A DNA stretch of 64,000 nucleotides from Gp7-AA10 sp035636095 (GTDB lineage Bacteria; Acidobacteriota; Thermoanaerobaculia; Gp7-AA8), in assembly GCA_035636095.1 (NCBI GenBank), contig DASPZU010000088.1:21552-85551 (forward strand), given 5' to 3'. The position numbers and the translations under genes are program-made. The notes below the pieces were generated by a model. That model did not search any database and was not told the origin of the DNA. It was given only the letters and a program-made list of their open reading frames with translations. Shown in pieces: positions 42,147-51,045 of the stretch (positions are counted from its first letter, which is position 1; every line of letters begins with the position of its first letter).

Positions 42147-43070
42147 ATGTTGCTTTCCTTTGTCGCCATTCTCGCCATGGTCATGCTGACTCCCGCAACC
42201 GCCAGCAAAAGCAAGACATATCCGCGTCTCTCAGCGGCGGAAAAGAAGGACCGCATCCTCATCGTCGCGCCGCACATCGACGACGAGGCGATCAGCGCCG
42301 GCGGGTACACCATCGATGCAATTGCGAATGGCGCCGAGGTTTACGTCGTCTTCCTGACGGCCGGCGACTGCAATCAGTTTTCCGCGCGCCTGCTGCACAA
42401 GACCCTCGAGCCGACGGCCTCGAACTACCTATCGGTCGGCAAGACGCGCATCGCCGAAGCGAAGGAAGCCATGAAGATCCTCGGCGTGACGCCGGATCAT
42501 TTCTTCATCCTCGGCTATCCCGACCGCGGGTTGCGGACGATGGTCGACAACCCCGACGCAGTCGTGCGTTCGCGTGGAACGCGCGCGCACGAAGTGCCTT
42601 ATGACGACGCGCTGTCGCCGGGATCACAATACAAAATCGAGAACGCCCTCAACGATCTCAAGCAGGTCATCGCAACCGCCCGACCGACAACCGTCATCGC
42701 GCCCGTGCCGTTCGACAAGCACCCCGATCACGCCGCGGCCGCGGAGATCGTCGACGTGGCTCTGGAGGACATGCAATGGAAGGCGACGCGGCTGGGATAC
42801 CTGGTCCATTCGCGGCGGATCAAGTCGCTGGTCAACTCGCGCAAGCGTGCGCTTCTCCCGCCGAACAAGCTGAAGGCATTCTCGTGGGCGACATACCCGC
42901 TGTCGGAACATGCCCAGCAGATGAAGGACAACGCGCTGATGACGTACAAGAGCCAGCAGCCGTACCTTCTGCTGCTTCGCAATACGTTCGTTCGCCAGAA
43001 CGAGCTGTTCTTCGTTTATCCGACCGCGCTCGCGGAAAGTGAACTGGCGAGAATCACCAGCGCGCGCTAA
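42147..43070 (+). CDS. PIG-L/LmbE family deacetylase, exported
   Basis: 307 residues. Hydrophobic N-terminus (LLSFVAILAMVMLTPATA) suggests export. The PIG-L zinc motif APHIDDEAISAGG and the second motif KHPDHAAAAEIV are intact. Family members deacetylate N-acetylglucosamine-linked substrates (GlcNAc-PI, bacillithiol or mycothiol precursors, glycopeptides); the substrate here is unknown. TATAAT lies 24 nt upstream, so a short 5' UTR is possible. Confidence 0.88.
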   Translation: MLLSFVAILAMVMLTPATASKSKTYPRLSAAEKKDRILIVAPHIDDEAISAGGYTIDAIANGAEVYVVFLTAGDCNQFSARLLHKTLEPTASNYLSVGKTRIAEAKEAMKILGVTPDHFFILGYPDRGLRTMVDNPDAVVRSRGTRAHEVPYDDALSPGSQYKIENALNDLKQVIATARPTTVIAPVPFDKHPDHAAAAEIVDVALEDMQWKATRLGYLVHSRRIKSLVNSRKRALLPPNKLKAFSWATYPLSEHAQQMKDNALMTYKSQQPYLLLLRNTFVRQNELFFVYPTALAESELARITSAR

Positions 43071-43085
43071 CGGCCCGGCCTGTGT

Positions 43086-43166
43086 CCTTCGCCCCGCGAA
43101 GCGGGGAGAAGGTGGCCCTCACCCGGCGCTTCGCGCCACCCTCTCCCCGCTTGCGCGGGGCGAGGG
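43086..43166. repeat. REP-like triple hairpin
   Basis: Three successive hairpins: CCTTCGCCCCGC-GAA-GCGGGGAGAAGG (43086-43112), GGCGC-TTC-GCGCC (43125-43137) and CCCTCTCCCCGC-TTGC-GCGGGGCGAGGG (43139-43166). The modules match those at 1854-1930 and 22831-22894 but in rearranged order. It lies between convergent genes. Confidence 0.85.
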
Positions 43167-43178
43167 ATCTGATAGTGC

Positions 43179-44222
43179 TCAATGCTTCGCCGATCGATGA
43201 CGCGGGGGGATTGTCTGGTATGTGAATGCGTTAGGCCGCGTCACGGAGGTTCCGAAGGTCACGACCATGTCGACCGTCCCGACCGCGTGCGCCGGCGTCG
43301 TTGCCTGCATCGTGACCGCGTCGAGGATCGTGACGTTCGTTGCTGCAACTCCGCCGAACGTGACGGAAGAATTCACGGCGGTCGTGAAACCGAGGCCGGC
43401 AATCGTTACGACCGTTCCGCCCGAAACCGGACCTGTGGTCGGGTTGATCGACGTGATGGCCAGCGCCGGCACGAAGTACGAGAAGCCGCGCGTCAGCGTC
43501 GCGGTCGTTCCATCAGGGTTCGTGACGACGACATCCCGCGGCTGCGTCGCCTGTTCGGATGCGGGCCCCAGCGGGGTCTTGGCAGTGATGGACGTCGAAC
43601 TGACGACATTGACATTGGTCGCGGGTACTCCGCCAATCGTCACGGTCGCGCCGGTCTGAAACGCGCTGCCGGTGAGGGTGATATCGGTTCCACCGGCTGT
43701 AGATCCGGTGCTGGGACTTACACCCGAGACGCTGAGGGCCACGACCGCGTTGACCACCATCTGGCCGAACATGCTGGAGTGGCCGATCCCGCAGTTCGAC
43801 TGGGCACAGACGAAGGGAAACGTTCCGGGGGTGGTTGCCGTGAAGGTGCGAGTGACGGTCTGGCCTTTGGTGCAATTGAGCTGCTGCTCGACATACGTGT
43901 CCATCAGCAAAGCGTGAGCAGGATTGTTCACCTGCGAACCGTCATTGGCGGCAACGCTCAGGCTGATCGTCACGACATCACCCTGGTTCACCGTAAAGCT
44001 GCTGGGCGTGAATCCAAATGAAGGGGTCGCGTGCGCGGAGATGGCGATGGTCTTGGTCGCCTGCGGATCGATGGTCAAGCTCTCCGGCTGCGGAATGATC
44101 GGCCCGTGCGACGCCATCTCATGGATCATCATTTTGAGATGTTCGAGATGATCATCAGCGCTCGCTCCCAGAGCGACAAATGTGAGCGCGATCACAAGGC
44201 CACCGTTTCTTCGCATGGTCAC
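43179..44222 (-). CDS. Secreted cupredoxin-IPT/TIG protein
   Basis: 347 residues. Signal peptide (GLVIALTFVALGASA), a His-rich N-terminus (DDHLEHLKMMIHEMASHG), a cupredoxin domain (residues 65-165; FTVNQGDVVTISLSV, PAHALLMDTYVEQQ) ending CAQSNCGIGHSSMFGQ, then two IPT/TIG domains (SGVSPSTGSTAGGTDITL; TSINPTTGPVSGGTVVTI). The copper-site end resembles CuA (C-x3-C-x3-H-x2-M) but has four residues between the cysteines. It probably binds copper outside the cytoplasm; an electron-transfer role is inference. Confidence 0.75.
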   Translation of the reverse strand: MTMRRNGGLVIALTFVALGASADDHLEHLKMMIHEMASHGPIIPQPESLTIDPQATKTIAISAHATPSFGFTPSSFTVNQGDVVTISLSVAANDGSQVNNPAHALLMDTYVEQQLNCTKGQTVTRTFTATTPGTFPFVCAQSNCGIGHSSMFGQMVVNAVVALSVSGVSPSTGSTAGGTDITLTGSAFQTGATVTIGGVPATNVNVVSSTSITAKTPLGPASEQATQPRDVVVTNPDGTTATLTRGFSYFVPALAITSINPTTGPVSGGTVVTIAGLGFTTAVNSSVTFGGVAATNVTILDAVTMQATTPAHAVGTVDMVVTFGTSVTRPNAFTYQTIPPRHRSAKH

Positions 44223-44247
44223 GAGACGTTTCCTTCCCGTCGTTTGT

Positions 44248-45474
44248 TTACAGTTTGACGATGACGTTACGGCGATACAGGACCGTCAGGATCCCGAGCC
44301 ATAGTGCGACAAAGCACAACGCCCAAAGCAGCGACGCGAATTTCGCGGGAAATAACGGCTCGAAAAACAATTGATACGACGCCTGATGCCATGACACCGC
44401 TTTCCCTCCCACCTTCACCCTCAGAAGGGAATCGATGAGCCGAGCCATGATTCCCGATCCCACGAAGGCGATCAGCGGATTCAGGCCGTAAACGATGAAG
44501 GGCTTCGTCCAGCCGGAAATGTGACGGACGTCAACAATCCAGAGGCACGTCGCAAGAACTACACAGCCAAATCCGGCGGTGAAGATCACATAGCTGCTGG
44601 TCCACAGATTCTTGTTGATCGGAAAGACCCAGCCCCACAGCGATCCTCCCACCATGGCCAGACAGCCCATGCCATAGAGTCCGACGATACGCTCGAGAAG
44701 CGGCCGCTGCTTGTCGGTAATCCAGCGACCGGCGAAGATTCCGAGCATGGCGGTCGCAATCGCGGGAAGCGTCGAGAGCGGACCTTCGGGGTCCCACGTT
44801 TTACTCGATGCCCAGATATGGTTCGCGCCAAGGATCAATCGGTCGGACCAGGCGGCCAGGGTTTTGTCGGGTTGATTGAGAAGAAACGCGCCGATCGTGC
44901 CGGTGCCCGGCACGGGAATCAGCGTCATCACGATCCAATAGCCGATCAGCAGCGAAGCGATGATCGCGATCTGTTGTCGCTTCGTGGTCCGCAAGGCGAG
45001 CAATGCCGCCGCCATGTACGCGATTCCGATCCTCTGCAGCACACCCGCGAAACGCAGATGGGCGGCGCGATATGCAACCCTCTGCCAGAAAGTCGGATGA
45101 TCGACTCCCGCGATCTTCCCCCACCAGAAAAACGGAAACGCATTCAGCAGTAGACCGACCAACACGATCAACAAGCCCCGGCGAATGATCCTCCCCACCA
45201 TCTCCGCCGGAGGACGCTTGCGCAGCGAAAGGTGGGTTGTGATGCCGACGATGAAGAGGAAGAACGGGAAGATCAGATCGGTGGGCGTCCATCCATTCCA
45301 CGGTGCGTGCTCCAGCGGCGGATAAATCGCGCTCCACGTTCCGGGATTGTTGACCAACAGCATGCCCGCGATGGTAGCGCCGCGAAAAATATCGAGGGCA
45401 GCAAGTCGCTCGGGCGCCGGCGGCACCGGTATCGCAACTTCCTCGATCTGCGGAGCTTCGAGGACCGTCGACAT
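44248..45474 (-). CDS. DUF5009 / heparan-alpha-glucosaminide N-acetyltransferase-like membrane protein
   Basis: 408 residues with about ten membrane helices. Family opening RLAALDIFRGATIAGMLLVNNPG, then WTPTDLIFPFFLFIVGI, AGVLQRIGIAYM and DPEGPLSTLPAIATAMLGI. These match the HGSNAT/NagX-like group, which acetylates amino sugars across membranes. A cell-wall or glycan sugar acetyltransferase role is likely, the exact substrate unknown. Its start shares a base with the upstream MerR-TPR stop at 45474, so the two are in one operon. Confidence 0.88.
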   Translation of the reverse strand: MSTVLEAPQIEEVAIPVPPAPERLAALDIFRGATIAGMLLVNNPGTWSAIYPPLEHAPWNGWTPTDLIFPFFLFIVGITTHLSLRKRPPAEMVGRIIRRGLLIVLVGLLLNAFPFFWWGKIAGVDHPTFWQRVAYRAAHLRFAGVLQRIGIAYMAAALLALRTTKRQQIAIIASLLIGYWIVMTLIPVPGTGTIGAFLLNQPDKTLAAWSDRLILGANHIWASSKTWDPEGPLSTLPAIATAMLGIFAGRWITDKQRPLLERIVGLYGMGCLAMVGGSLWGWVFPINKNLWTSSYVIFTAGFGCVVLATCLWIVDVRHISGWTKPFIVYGLNPLIAFVGSGIMARLIDSLLRVKVGGKAVSWHQASYQLFFEPLFPAKFASLLWALCFVALWLGILTVLYRRNVIVKL

Positions 45475-46274
45475 CAGGAGCTCATGGTAAGCCTACGATA
45501 GGTCTTCAGATGCCTCAAGGCGGCGGCTTTCTCGCCGCGGCGCTCGTACAGTCCCGCCAGATTGAAATGGGCGTCGGCATTTTGCGGATCGAGCTCCAGG
45601 GCGCGCAGGTAGGCATCAATGGCGTCTTTGAATCGACCGAGATCTTCGAGCGCGACGCCGAGGTTGAAAGCGGCGATCTCGTGTTCGGGATCGAGATCGA
45701 GGGCGCGGCGATAGTGCTGTTCGGCAGCGGCCGGCACACCTTCCTCGTGTAGAAGGCGGCCCAGGTTGACGTGCGCGTCGACGTGATCGGGATCGAGCTC
45801 CAGCAGTCGCTCGTAAACCTCCCGCGCCTGCGCCGGCGACGAAGTCTCGACTTCGCACGCGACGTCGTACAACTCCTCGACTTCATCCGTGGGTCGCGGA
45901 ATCGCCGAAGTCCGGTCCGCAATCTCGTCGACAGAAAAGTCGAAGAGCACCTGACCCGACTCCGGATTCCACACCGCTGCGCCATCGCTGACGACGACCC
46001 GATCGCCGTCCGCCGCGATCCGCACGCCGGTCAGCGAGCGCTCAGCCGGAAGTTGCTCCCGAAGACGCTGCAGTACGCGTTGAACTTTGCGTTGCGGCAC
46101 ATTCGCGGCGGCCAGCTCGCCGGCGGTGCGGAGGATGACCAGATCGTGAAACCCGAAGCGCAGCTCGCCACGCGGACCGCGCTCCGGCTGCAGGAAACCT
46201 TTACTCGCGAAGGCGCGGATCTGCGCGGCGGAGAGGCCGAGCATTGCCGACACCTCTCGCACCGTATAGGACAT
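45474..46274 (-). CDS. MerR-type HTH regulator fused to TPR repeats
   Basis: 266 residues. The N-terminal MerR-like winged helix (YTVREVSAMLGLSAAQIRAFASKGFL, residues 3-28) leads to a linker with a beta segment (GDRVVVSDGAAVWNPESGQVLFDF), then four TPR units (residues 135-260; DPDHVDAHVNLGRLLHEEG, DPEHEIAAFNLGVALEDLG, DPQNADAHFNLAGLYERRG). Fusion of MerR HTH to TPRs is typical of several acidobacterial and myxobacterial regulators; the ligand is unknown. TAAAAT ends 7 nt before the ATG. Confidence 0.85.
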   Translation of the reverse strand: MSYTVREVSAMLGLSAAQIRAFASKGFLQPERGPRGELRFGFHDLVILRTAGELAAANVPQRKVQRVLQRLREQLPAERSLTGVRIAADGDRVVVSDGAAVWNPESGQVLFDFSVDEIADRTSAIPRPTDEVEELYDVACEVETSSPAQAREVYERLLELDPDHVDAHVNLGRLLHEEGVPAAAEQHYRRALDLDPEHEIAAFNLGVALEDLGRFKDAIDAYLRALELDPQNADAHFNLAGLYERRGEKAAALRHLKTYRRLTMSS

Positions 46275-46281
46275 GACGATT

Positions 46282-46287
46282 ATTTTA
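46282..46287 (-). promoter_or_regulatory. TAAAAT -10 of the MerR-TPR operon
   Basis: On the minus strand TAAAAT (46287-46282) ends 7 nt before ATG 46274. It overlaps the stop codon of the upstream secreted-protein gene (46285-46287). Confidence 0.45.
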
Positions 46288-46794
46288 CTTGCACGGGAAG
46301 AGGATATCGTTGTGCGGGCAATAACCCGACTGCGATAGCGCCTTTGTGCCGCCCACTACTCTCACGAGATTCTGCGCCAGGGCGAGAGCCCCCTTCTCAT
46401 TTGATCGGAAGGCTGGCTCTGCGTTGGGCAGGTTCTTCATCAGGTTTGTTTTGAAACTTCGTATCCGGCCGTTCAAGGTGATCAGATTGCAAAGTATGCT
46501 GACGCAAGCGACACACATACTATCTTCCTCGCACGTTCCGGGTGGACAGGACGGCTCCTGCATCACCAGCGGAGACGCCTTCATGAGCTTGAGCGCCTGC
46601 ACGACGTGCTCCTTGTACGTGGGTTGGGCCAGCGCCATCTCCCGGTAGAGACGACTTTCTACCATCTCGATTGTGGCAATGACTCCGGCCAGCTCCCTTA
46701 GTTCCGCATCCGTCAATGGCGCGGGCGTTTTCGGCGTGGCGACCGCTGGTGCAGCAAACAAAACTCCGGCAAGAGCGAAAGAGACAAAGAACAT
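46285..46794 (-). CDS. Small secreted cysteine-rich protein
   Basis: 169 residues. Signal peptide (FFVSFALAGVLFAAPAVA), a helical first half, then a cysteine cluster CPPGTCEEDSMCVACVSILC (residues ~82-101) and a final pair in GYCPHNDILFPC. Eight cysteines suggest disulfides or metal binding. A strong Shine-Dalgarno GGAGG (46804-46800) 5 nt before ATG 46794 fixes the start. It follows the kinase gene by 17 nt on the same strand, so it may be its cotranscribed partner. No family recognised. Confidence 0.7.
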   Translation of the reverse strand: MFFVSFALAGVLFAAPAVATPKTPAPLTDAELRELAGVIATIEMVESRLYREMALAQPTYKEHVVQALKLMKASPLVMQEPSCPPGTCEEDSMCVACVSILCNLITLNGRIRSFKTNLMKNLPNAEPAFRSNEKGALALAQNLVRVVGGTKALSQSGYCPHNDILFPCK

Positions 46795-46811
46795 GAGCGC
46801 CTCCTTTTCAA

Positions 46812-49646
46812 TTAACGAGAGAAATTGATGAGCCAAAGGTCGGAATTCGATTCTTGTCTGCAGAAGAGAAGCCGGTGTTCGGGTCCGATCTCCAACCCCC
46901 CGAAGCTGATCCCAGGTAAGCGATTGTTTGTCAGCCAGCGTTTATGTCCATCGACGAGGGAAATGAGCTCGAGGTTGTGAAAGCCTCGAGAATCAACGGC
47001 CGTGAGAATGATGGAATCTGATGAAGGGTCGATTCGAGCCGTGCCGCCAAAGGCGTGAGGCTCGAACGACGTTGCCGATTCCTTCCCCGAAGAATCGATC
47101 TGCAAAACCTGAATCCGCTCGTTGTGTTGCTCCGAATCGTAGGTGCTCTGAAGGACAACCAACTGACCGCTCTTCCGCCATCCTTTACAGGAGGTCTTGT
47201 CATATCGGCCGTGTATGCGAGAAAAAACGATCGGTCCCCGCCCGGTGGCCAGATCATGAACAACCACTTCGGATCGCCAGGGTGATCGAGTTGAAGTACG
47301 GACGTATGCCAGAAAGCGATCGTCCGCAGAAACCCGCAGGTCGTGAAGGTTGACACCTGTTTCACCCCTGACGACCGGCACGGAATCGGGAGCAGGAGGA
47401 GTGGCGCGGCCAATCTCCTGCCGGTCGGCTCCGCTCCGCTCGACGAAGTACACCAGGTCCGCTTTCGTCGCCCACGCAAGAGCCGACTCGACCCAATCGT
47501 TCGGAAACCTGTAGAACGGCGAGGGCCTGAAGCGGCTCGTCACTCTCCACTGATGCTCACTGCGAAGGTCCTTGAGCCATAGCTCGTACTCCGTTGGTCT
47601 CTGCGGCCTCACATAGGTCAACCAACGGCCCGTTGGTGACAGGTGCGGCAGAGCGCCGTCGCTCACAGCGAGTCGTGCTTCGCCGAATTGACCGTTGGAA
47701 AGGTTCGCCGCGAAAATGTTGGAATTGAAAATGTAAGGAACCGTCTCGTTCGTAGCCTTCGATCGCTGAAACGCCACGAGCGGAGTCTCTGACGATGCGC
47801 TCGGCCACTGATCCTGAACAGCTTCGGCAGTGATTTGCCTTGGCTCTGCTGATGATCCATCCCAAAGCCATAGGTTCGAGTAGTTGCGCTCTTCCATCAG
47901 CACGATGCTCTCTCCGTTCGGAGCAACATCGGTCACCCACTCGACCCCGGGGCTGGACGTGATCTGCTGCGCCGATTGCTTGCCGAGTGACATTCGCCAA
48001 ACATCGATTTGGCCGCTGCGGTCGGACGAAAGCACCAGTTCATCGAGGTCAGCTCCGCCGAAATACGATCGATAGTCGCTGTAGTGGGCGCCGACCGGGG
48101 TTACGCGCACGGAATCGCTGCCGTCGACGCTCGCCACCCACACCACTTCGCGATCGTCCTGGTGAATGGAGTAAGTGACTCTCTTTTCATCACGGCGGAT
48201 GTCGAAATCGACTCGTCTGCCTTCCTTTGCCATCGCTGGAACGAGATTCGAGAGTGTGTGCGTGAGCGCGTCGAAACGCGACAGGCCATTCCGACCTTCG
48301 AGATAGATGCTGCGGCCAATCCAACGAATCAGTCGTCCGTTTCGGAACTGATCGTCAATCGTCAAGCTTTCGCGAGGCGGTCCGCCGAACGCCGGCACGA
48401 ACTGGAGGAAAACCTTGTCTGGGCCAACGGAGAGACAGGCAATTTGACTGCTATCCGGTGACCAGACGTGACTTCTGATGTTTGCCGGTCGATCGATGAG
48501 CATCGCCGGCTCACCACCTTTCATTCGACGAAGCCAGATTGCACTCTTTCCCCCCCGATCTGAGAGAAACGACAGCCATGCGCCGTCTGGCGAGAACCGG
48601 CAGTCCGATTCGTTACTCGGCCAGCGCGCGAGCGCCTCCAACATCGGAGTTCGGTCATTTCTCGCGTGTCTTTGCAGGACCAGCAGGACCGCGACGGCGG
48701 CGACGACCAACGCTGCCGCGATGGCCAACCATGATCGCGATGCCACACCCAGGGGCCGACTGCCCGGTTGGCTGCCGCCGGAGAGCTGCTGGCGAATCGC
48801 GCGCAGCTCGAGCGCAACATCGCGCATCGACTGATATCGATCCATCGGTGATTTTTCCAAGCAGCGGTCGATGAGGCGCCGGACTTCGGCGGGGTGACTG
48901 TCGCCCATAGGCGGCGGAGGCTCATGAAGAATCTTGTGCAGGACGTCGACGCGCGAATCCCCTGTAAACGCTCGCGAGCGGGTAACCGCCTCATAGAGCA
49001 CGCAGCCAAACGAGAAAATGTCGGCGCGATTGTCGACAGATTTCTGCTCCACCTGCTCCGGAGACATGTACCCGAGAGTGCCGAGAAGTCCACTCTCGCG
49101 GCTGAGCGTGTCCGCTTTTGTGTCCGCGGTTTGAATCAAGTGTGGTTCCGCGAGCTTCGCCAGGCCGAAGTCGATGACTTTCGCATAGCCATCTGCGGTC
49201 ACCATGATGTTGTCCGGCTTGAGGTCGCGATGAACCAGACCGGTCTCGTGAGCCTTGGCCAGCGCGTCGGTAACCTGAATGAGGATCTCGAGCAGCCGAG
49301 TTAGAGGAGGTCTCTGGTCATGGATGATCTCGCGCAGCGTGGGGCCTTCGACCAGCTCCATCGCGATGTAATGCACCGGCGCGCCATGGAGCTGCCCCTC
49401 GCCAATTTCGTGGACCGTCAGGATGTGCGGGTGATCGAGCGCCGAGGCGCTCTTCGCCTCCCGAATGAATCGACGAACGCGATCGGGACGATCCAACAGC
49501 TCCGGCGCGAGAACCTTGATCGCCACCCGCCGCTCGAGAAGCTCGTCGTACGCTATGTAGACTTCACCCATTCCGCCGCGACCAATGACGCCGCCGAGGC
49601 GGTAGTGACCCAGGACGGTCCCCGAGGGGAGCATCGAAACGGTCAT
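46812..49646 (-). CDS. Ser/Thr protein kinase with C-terminal TolB-like propeller
   Basis: 944 residues. N-terminal Hanks-type kinase (residues ~12-280): GRGGMGEVYIAYD glycine loop, AIKVL Lys, VHRDLKPDNIMV, IDFGLAKL and a GTLGYMSPEQ activation segment, all intact. One membrane helix (SWLAIAAALVVAAVAVLLVLQ, ~305-325) places the rest outside. The C-terminal ~600 residues are TolB/WD40-like propeller repeats (CRFSPDGAWLSFLSDRGGKSAIW; LPHLSPTGRWLTYVRP). This is the large receptor-kinase layout common in acidobacteria. TAGAAT lies 15 nt upstream of the ATG. Confidence 0.92.
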   Translation of the reverse strand: MTVSMLPSGTVLGHYRLGGVIGRGGMGEVYIAYDELLERRVAIKVLAPELLDRPDRVRRFIREAKSASALDHPHILTVHEIGEGQLHGAPVHYIAMELVEGPTLREIIHDQRPPLTRLLEILIQVTDALAKAHETGLVHRDLKPDNIMVTADGYAKVIDFGLAKLAEPHLIQTADTKADTLSRESGLLGTLGYMSPEQVEQKSVDNRADIFSFGCVLYEAVTRSRAFTGDSRVDVLHKILHEPPPPMGDSHPAEVRRLIDRCLEKSPMDRYQSMRDVALELRAIRQQLSGGSQPGSRPLGVASRSWLAIAAALVVAAVAVLLVLQRHARNDRTPMLEALARWPSNESDCRFSPDGAWLSFLSDRGGKSAIWLRRMKGGEPAMLIDRPANIRSHVWSPDSSQIACLSVGPDKVFLQFVPAFGGPPRESLTIDDQFRNGRLIRWIGRSIYLEGRNGLSRFDALTHTLSNLVPAMAKEGRRVDFDIRRDEKRVTYSIHQDDREVVWVASVDGSDSVRVTPVGAHYSDYRSYFGGADLDELVLSSDRSGQIDVWRMSLGKQSAQQITSSPGVEWVTDVAPNGESIVLMEERNYSNLWLWDGSSAEPRQITAEAVQDQWPSASSETPLVAFQRSKATNETVPYIFNSNIFAANLSNGQFGEARLAVSDGALPHLSPTGRWLTYVRPQRPTEYELWLKDLRSEHQWRVTSRFRPSPFYRFPNDWVESALAWATKADLVYFVERSGADRQEIGRATPPAPDSVPVVRGETGVNLHDLRVSADDRFLAYVRTSTRSPWRSEVVVHDLATGRGPIVFSRIHGRYDKTSCKGWRKSGQLVVLQSTYDSEQHNERIQVLQIDSSGKESATSFEPHAFGGTARIDPSSDSIILTAVDSRGFHNLELISLVDGHKRWLTNNRLPGISFGGLEIGPEHRLLFCRQESNSDLWLINFSR

Positions 49647-49726
49647 TTGTGGTGTAGGACGATTCTATGTCCTGCTGAAAGAGGAGTGGTAAACGGAGGA
49701 AGATTACCTACCTTAGCGGGCGAGAA

Positions 49727-50608
49727 TCAGCGCGTTCGCGACCTGGCGGGTACCACTTTGAGTGTCGAGGCCTTGGCCGGCTTGCGCTTCTGCTCGCCTT
49801 TGGCCTGAAGCCGTGTCGGCGACCTCACCGCGCGCGGCTTCGGCGATTCGAGACTGGCCTTCAGCGCTTCCATCAGGTCGATGACCTGCGCGCGCGGCTG
49901 CTCGATGTCGGCGGCCGTGATCTGTTCGCCGTCGATCTTCTTCTGGATCTGCCCGCGGATTCGGTCCGCGACTTCGTCGCGATAATTCTCCGGATGAAAT
50001 TCGTCGGCCGCGCCCATCTCGGCAAGCTGCACCGCCATCTTCAGCTCGTTGTCCTTGATGACAGCATCGCCGAGGTCGAGCTCATCCATCGAGCGGATCT
50101 CGTTCGGATAGAAGAGCTGCTGCATGACCAGTCCCTTGCCCAGCGGGCGAAGGATGACCAGATACTGCTTGCCGCGCGCAGCGTACTTCGCCAGCGCCCA
50201 GCGCCCGGTTTGCTCCAGAGCCTTGGCAAGCAGCGTGTAGGCCCGGGCGCCACCTTTGTCGGGCGCGATGTAATTCGCCTTGGCAAAGTAGATCGGATCG
50301 ATCGTCTCGCTGGGAAGGAATTCGCTGATGTCGATGGTCTGGGTGGTCTTCTCCTCCAGGGTCTTCAGCTCCTCCTCGGTGAAGGTGACGTACTGGCCGC
50401 GCGAGAACTCGTATCCTTTGATGGTGTCGGTGCGCTCGATCGTTCGCTCATCCTTGGGACAATAAAGCTGCTGCTGGATGCGCGACCCGCACTCCTTGTG
50501 CAGCATGTTGAAGTTGAGCTTCTCCTTCGCTTCCGTGGCCGTGAACAGCCGGACTGGAATCGAAACGAGTCCGAACGAAATCTGCGCGGTTGCAAATGCT
50601 CTTGCCAT
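49727..50608 (-). CDS. ku: Ku protein (non-homologous end joining)
   Basis: 293 residues. Bacterial Ku core: ISFGLVSIPVRLFTATE, KECGSRIQQQLYCPKDERTI, KGYEFSRGQYVTFTEEEL and the dimer/DNA ring region to ~260, then a basic Pro/Lys-rich tail (KPRAVRSPTRLQAKGEQKRKP). It binds DNA ends and recruits LigD; ligD is not in the window. TAAGAT lies 12 nt before the ATG. Divergent from the ATL gene, so two DNA-repair genes share this intergenic region. Confidence 0.95.
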   Translation of the reverse strand: MARAFATAQISFGLVSIPVRLFTATEAKEKLNFNMLHKECGSRIQQQLYCPKDERTIERTDTIKGYEFSRGQYVTFTEEELKTLEEKTTQTIDISEFLPSETIDPIYFAKANYIAPDKGGARAYTLLAKALEQTGRWALAKYAARGKQYLVILRPLGKGLVMQQLFYPNEIRSMDELDLGDAVIKDNELKMAVQLAEMGAADEFHPENYRDEVADRIRGQIQKKIDGEQITAADIEQPRAQVIDLMEALKASLESPKPRAVRSPTRLQAKGEQKRKPAKASTLKVVPARSRTR

Positions 50609-50651
50609 ATGCGTTCCCTTATCTTACCGAAAATGCACTGGAATTTGTGCA

Positions 50652-50981
50652 ATGGTATCTAGGACCTATCAGAGAATCTATCGAGCCGTGCGACGCATTC
50701 CCCGCGGCCGCGTGGCGACATACGGCGACGTGGCGGAACGCGCCGGACTGGAAGGTCAGGCGCGCCAGGTCGGCTACGCGTTGCACACCTTGCCGTCGGG
50801 CAGCGGCGTTCCGTGGCATCGCGTCGTCAACGCGCGTGGAGAGATCAGCCTCCGCCGCGGATCGGATTCCCATGAGCTGCAACGGCTGCTGCTGGAAGGG
50901 GAAGGAATTCGTTTTGATGGGCGGGGCCGCATCGATCTGAAGCGCTATCGGTTGAAATTAAGAATTTCAAATTTCAAATGA
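50652..50981 (+). CDS. Alkyltransferase-like protein (ATL, MGMT family)
   Basis: 109 residues: the C-terminal DNA-binding domain of O6-alkylguanine-DNA alkyltransferase only (YRAVRRIPRGRVATYGDVAERAG, helix-turn-helix; QVGYALHTLP). The alkyl-acceptor motif PCHR is PWHR here, so no methyl transfer: this is an ATL, which binds O6-alkylguanine and flags it for nucleotide excision repair. The last residues (LKLRISNFK) and the stop codon come from a hairpin repeat. Divergent from ku. Confidence 0.88.
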   Translation: MVSRTYQRIYRAVRRIPRGRVATYGDVAERAGLEGQARQVGYALHTLPSGSGVPWHRVVNARGEISLRRGSDSHELQRLLLEGEGIRFDGRGRIDLKRYRLKLRISNFK

Positions 50982-51045
50982 AAAATTGAAAGCGCCTTTC
51001 ATTCTTCATTTTTCATTTGAAATTTGAAATTTTTAATTCTTCATC
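50955..51045. repeat. Tandem-arm hairpin repeat, 7-nt word AATTTCA
   Basis: The left arm has two AATTTCA plus AATGAAA and AATTGAA units; the right arm in reverse complement has AATTTCA x2, AATGAAA, AATGAAG. Same word set as 594-691. It contains the ATL stop codon on the left and reaches into the 3' end of the convergent GNAT gene on the right. Confidence 0.88.
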
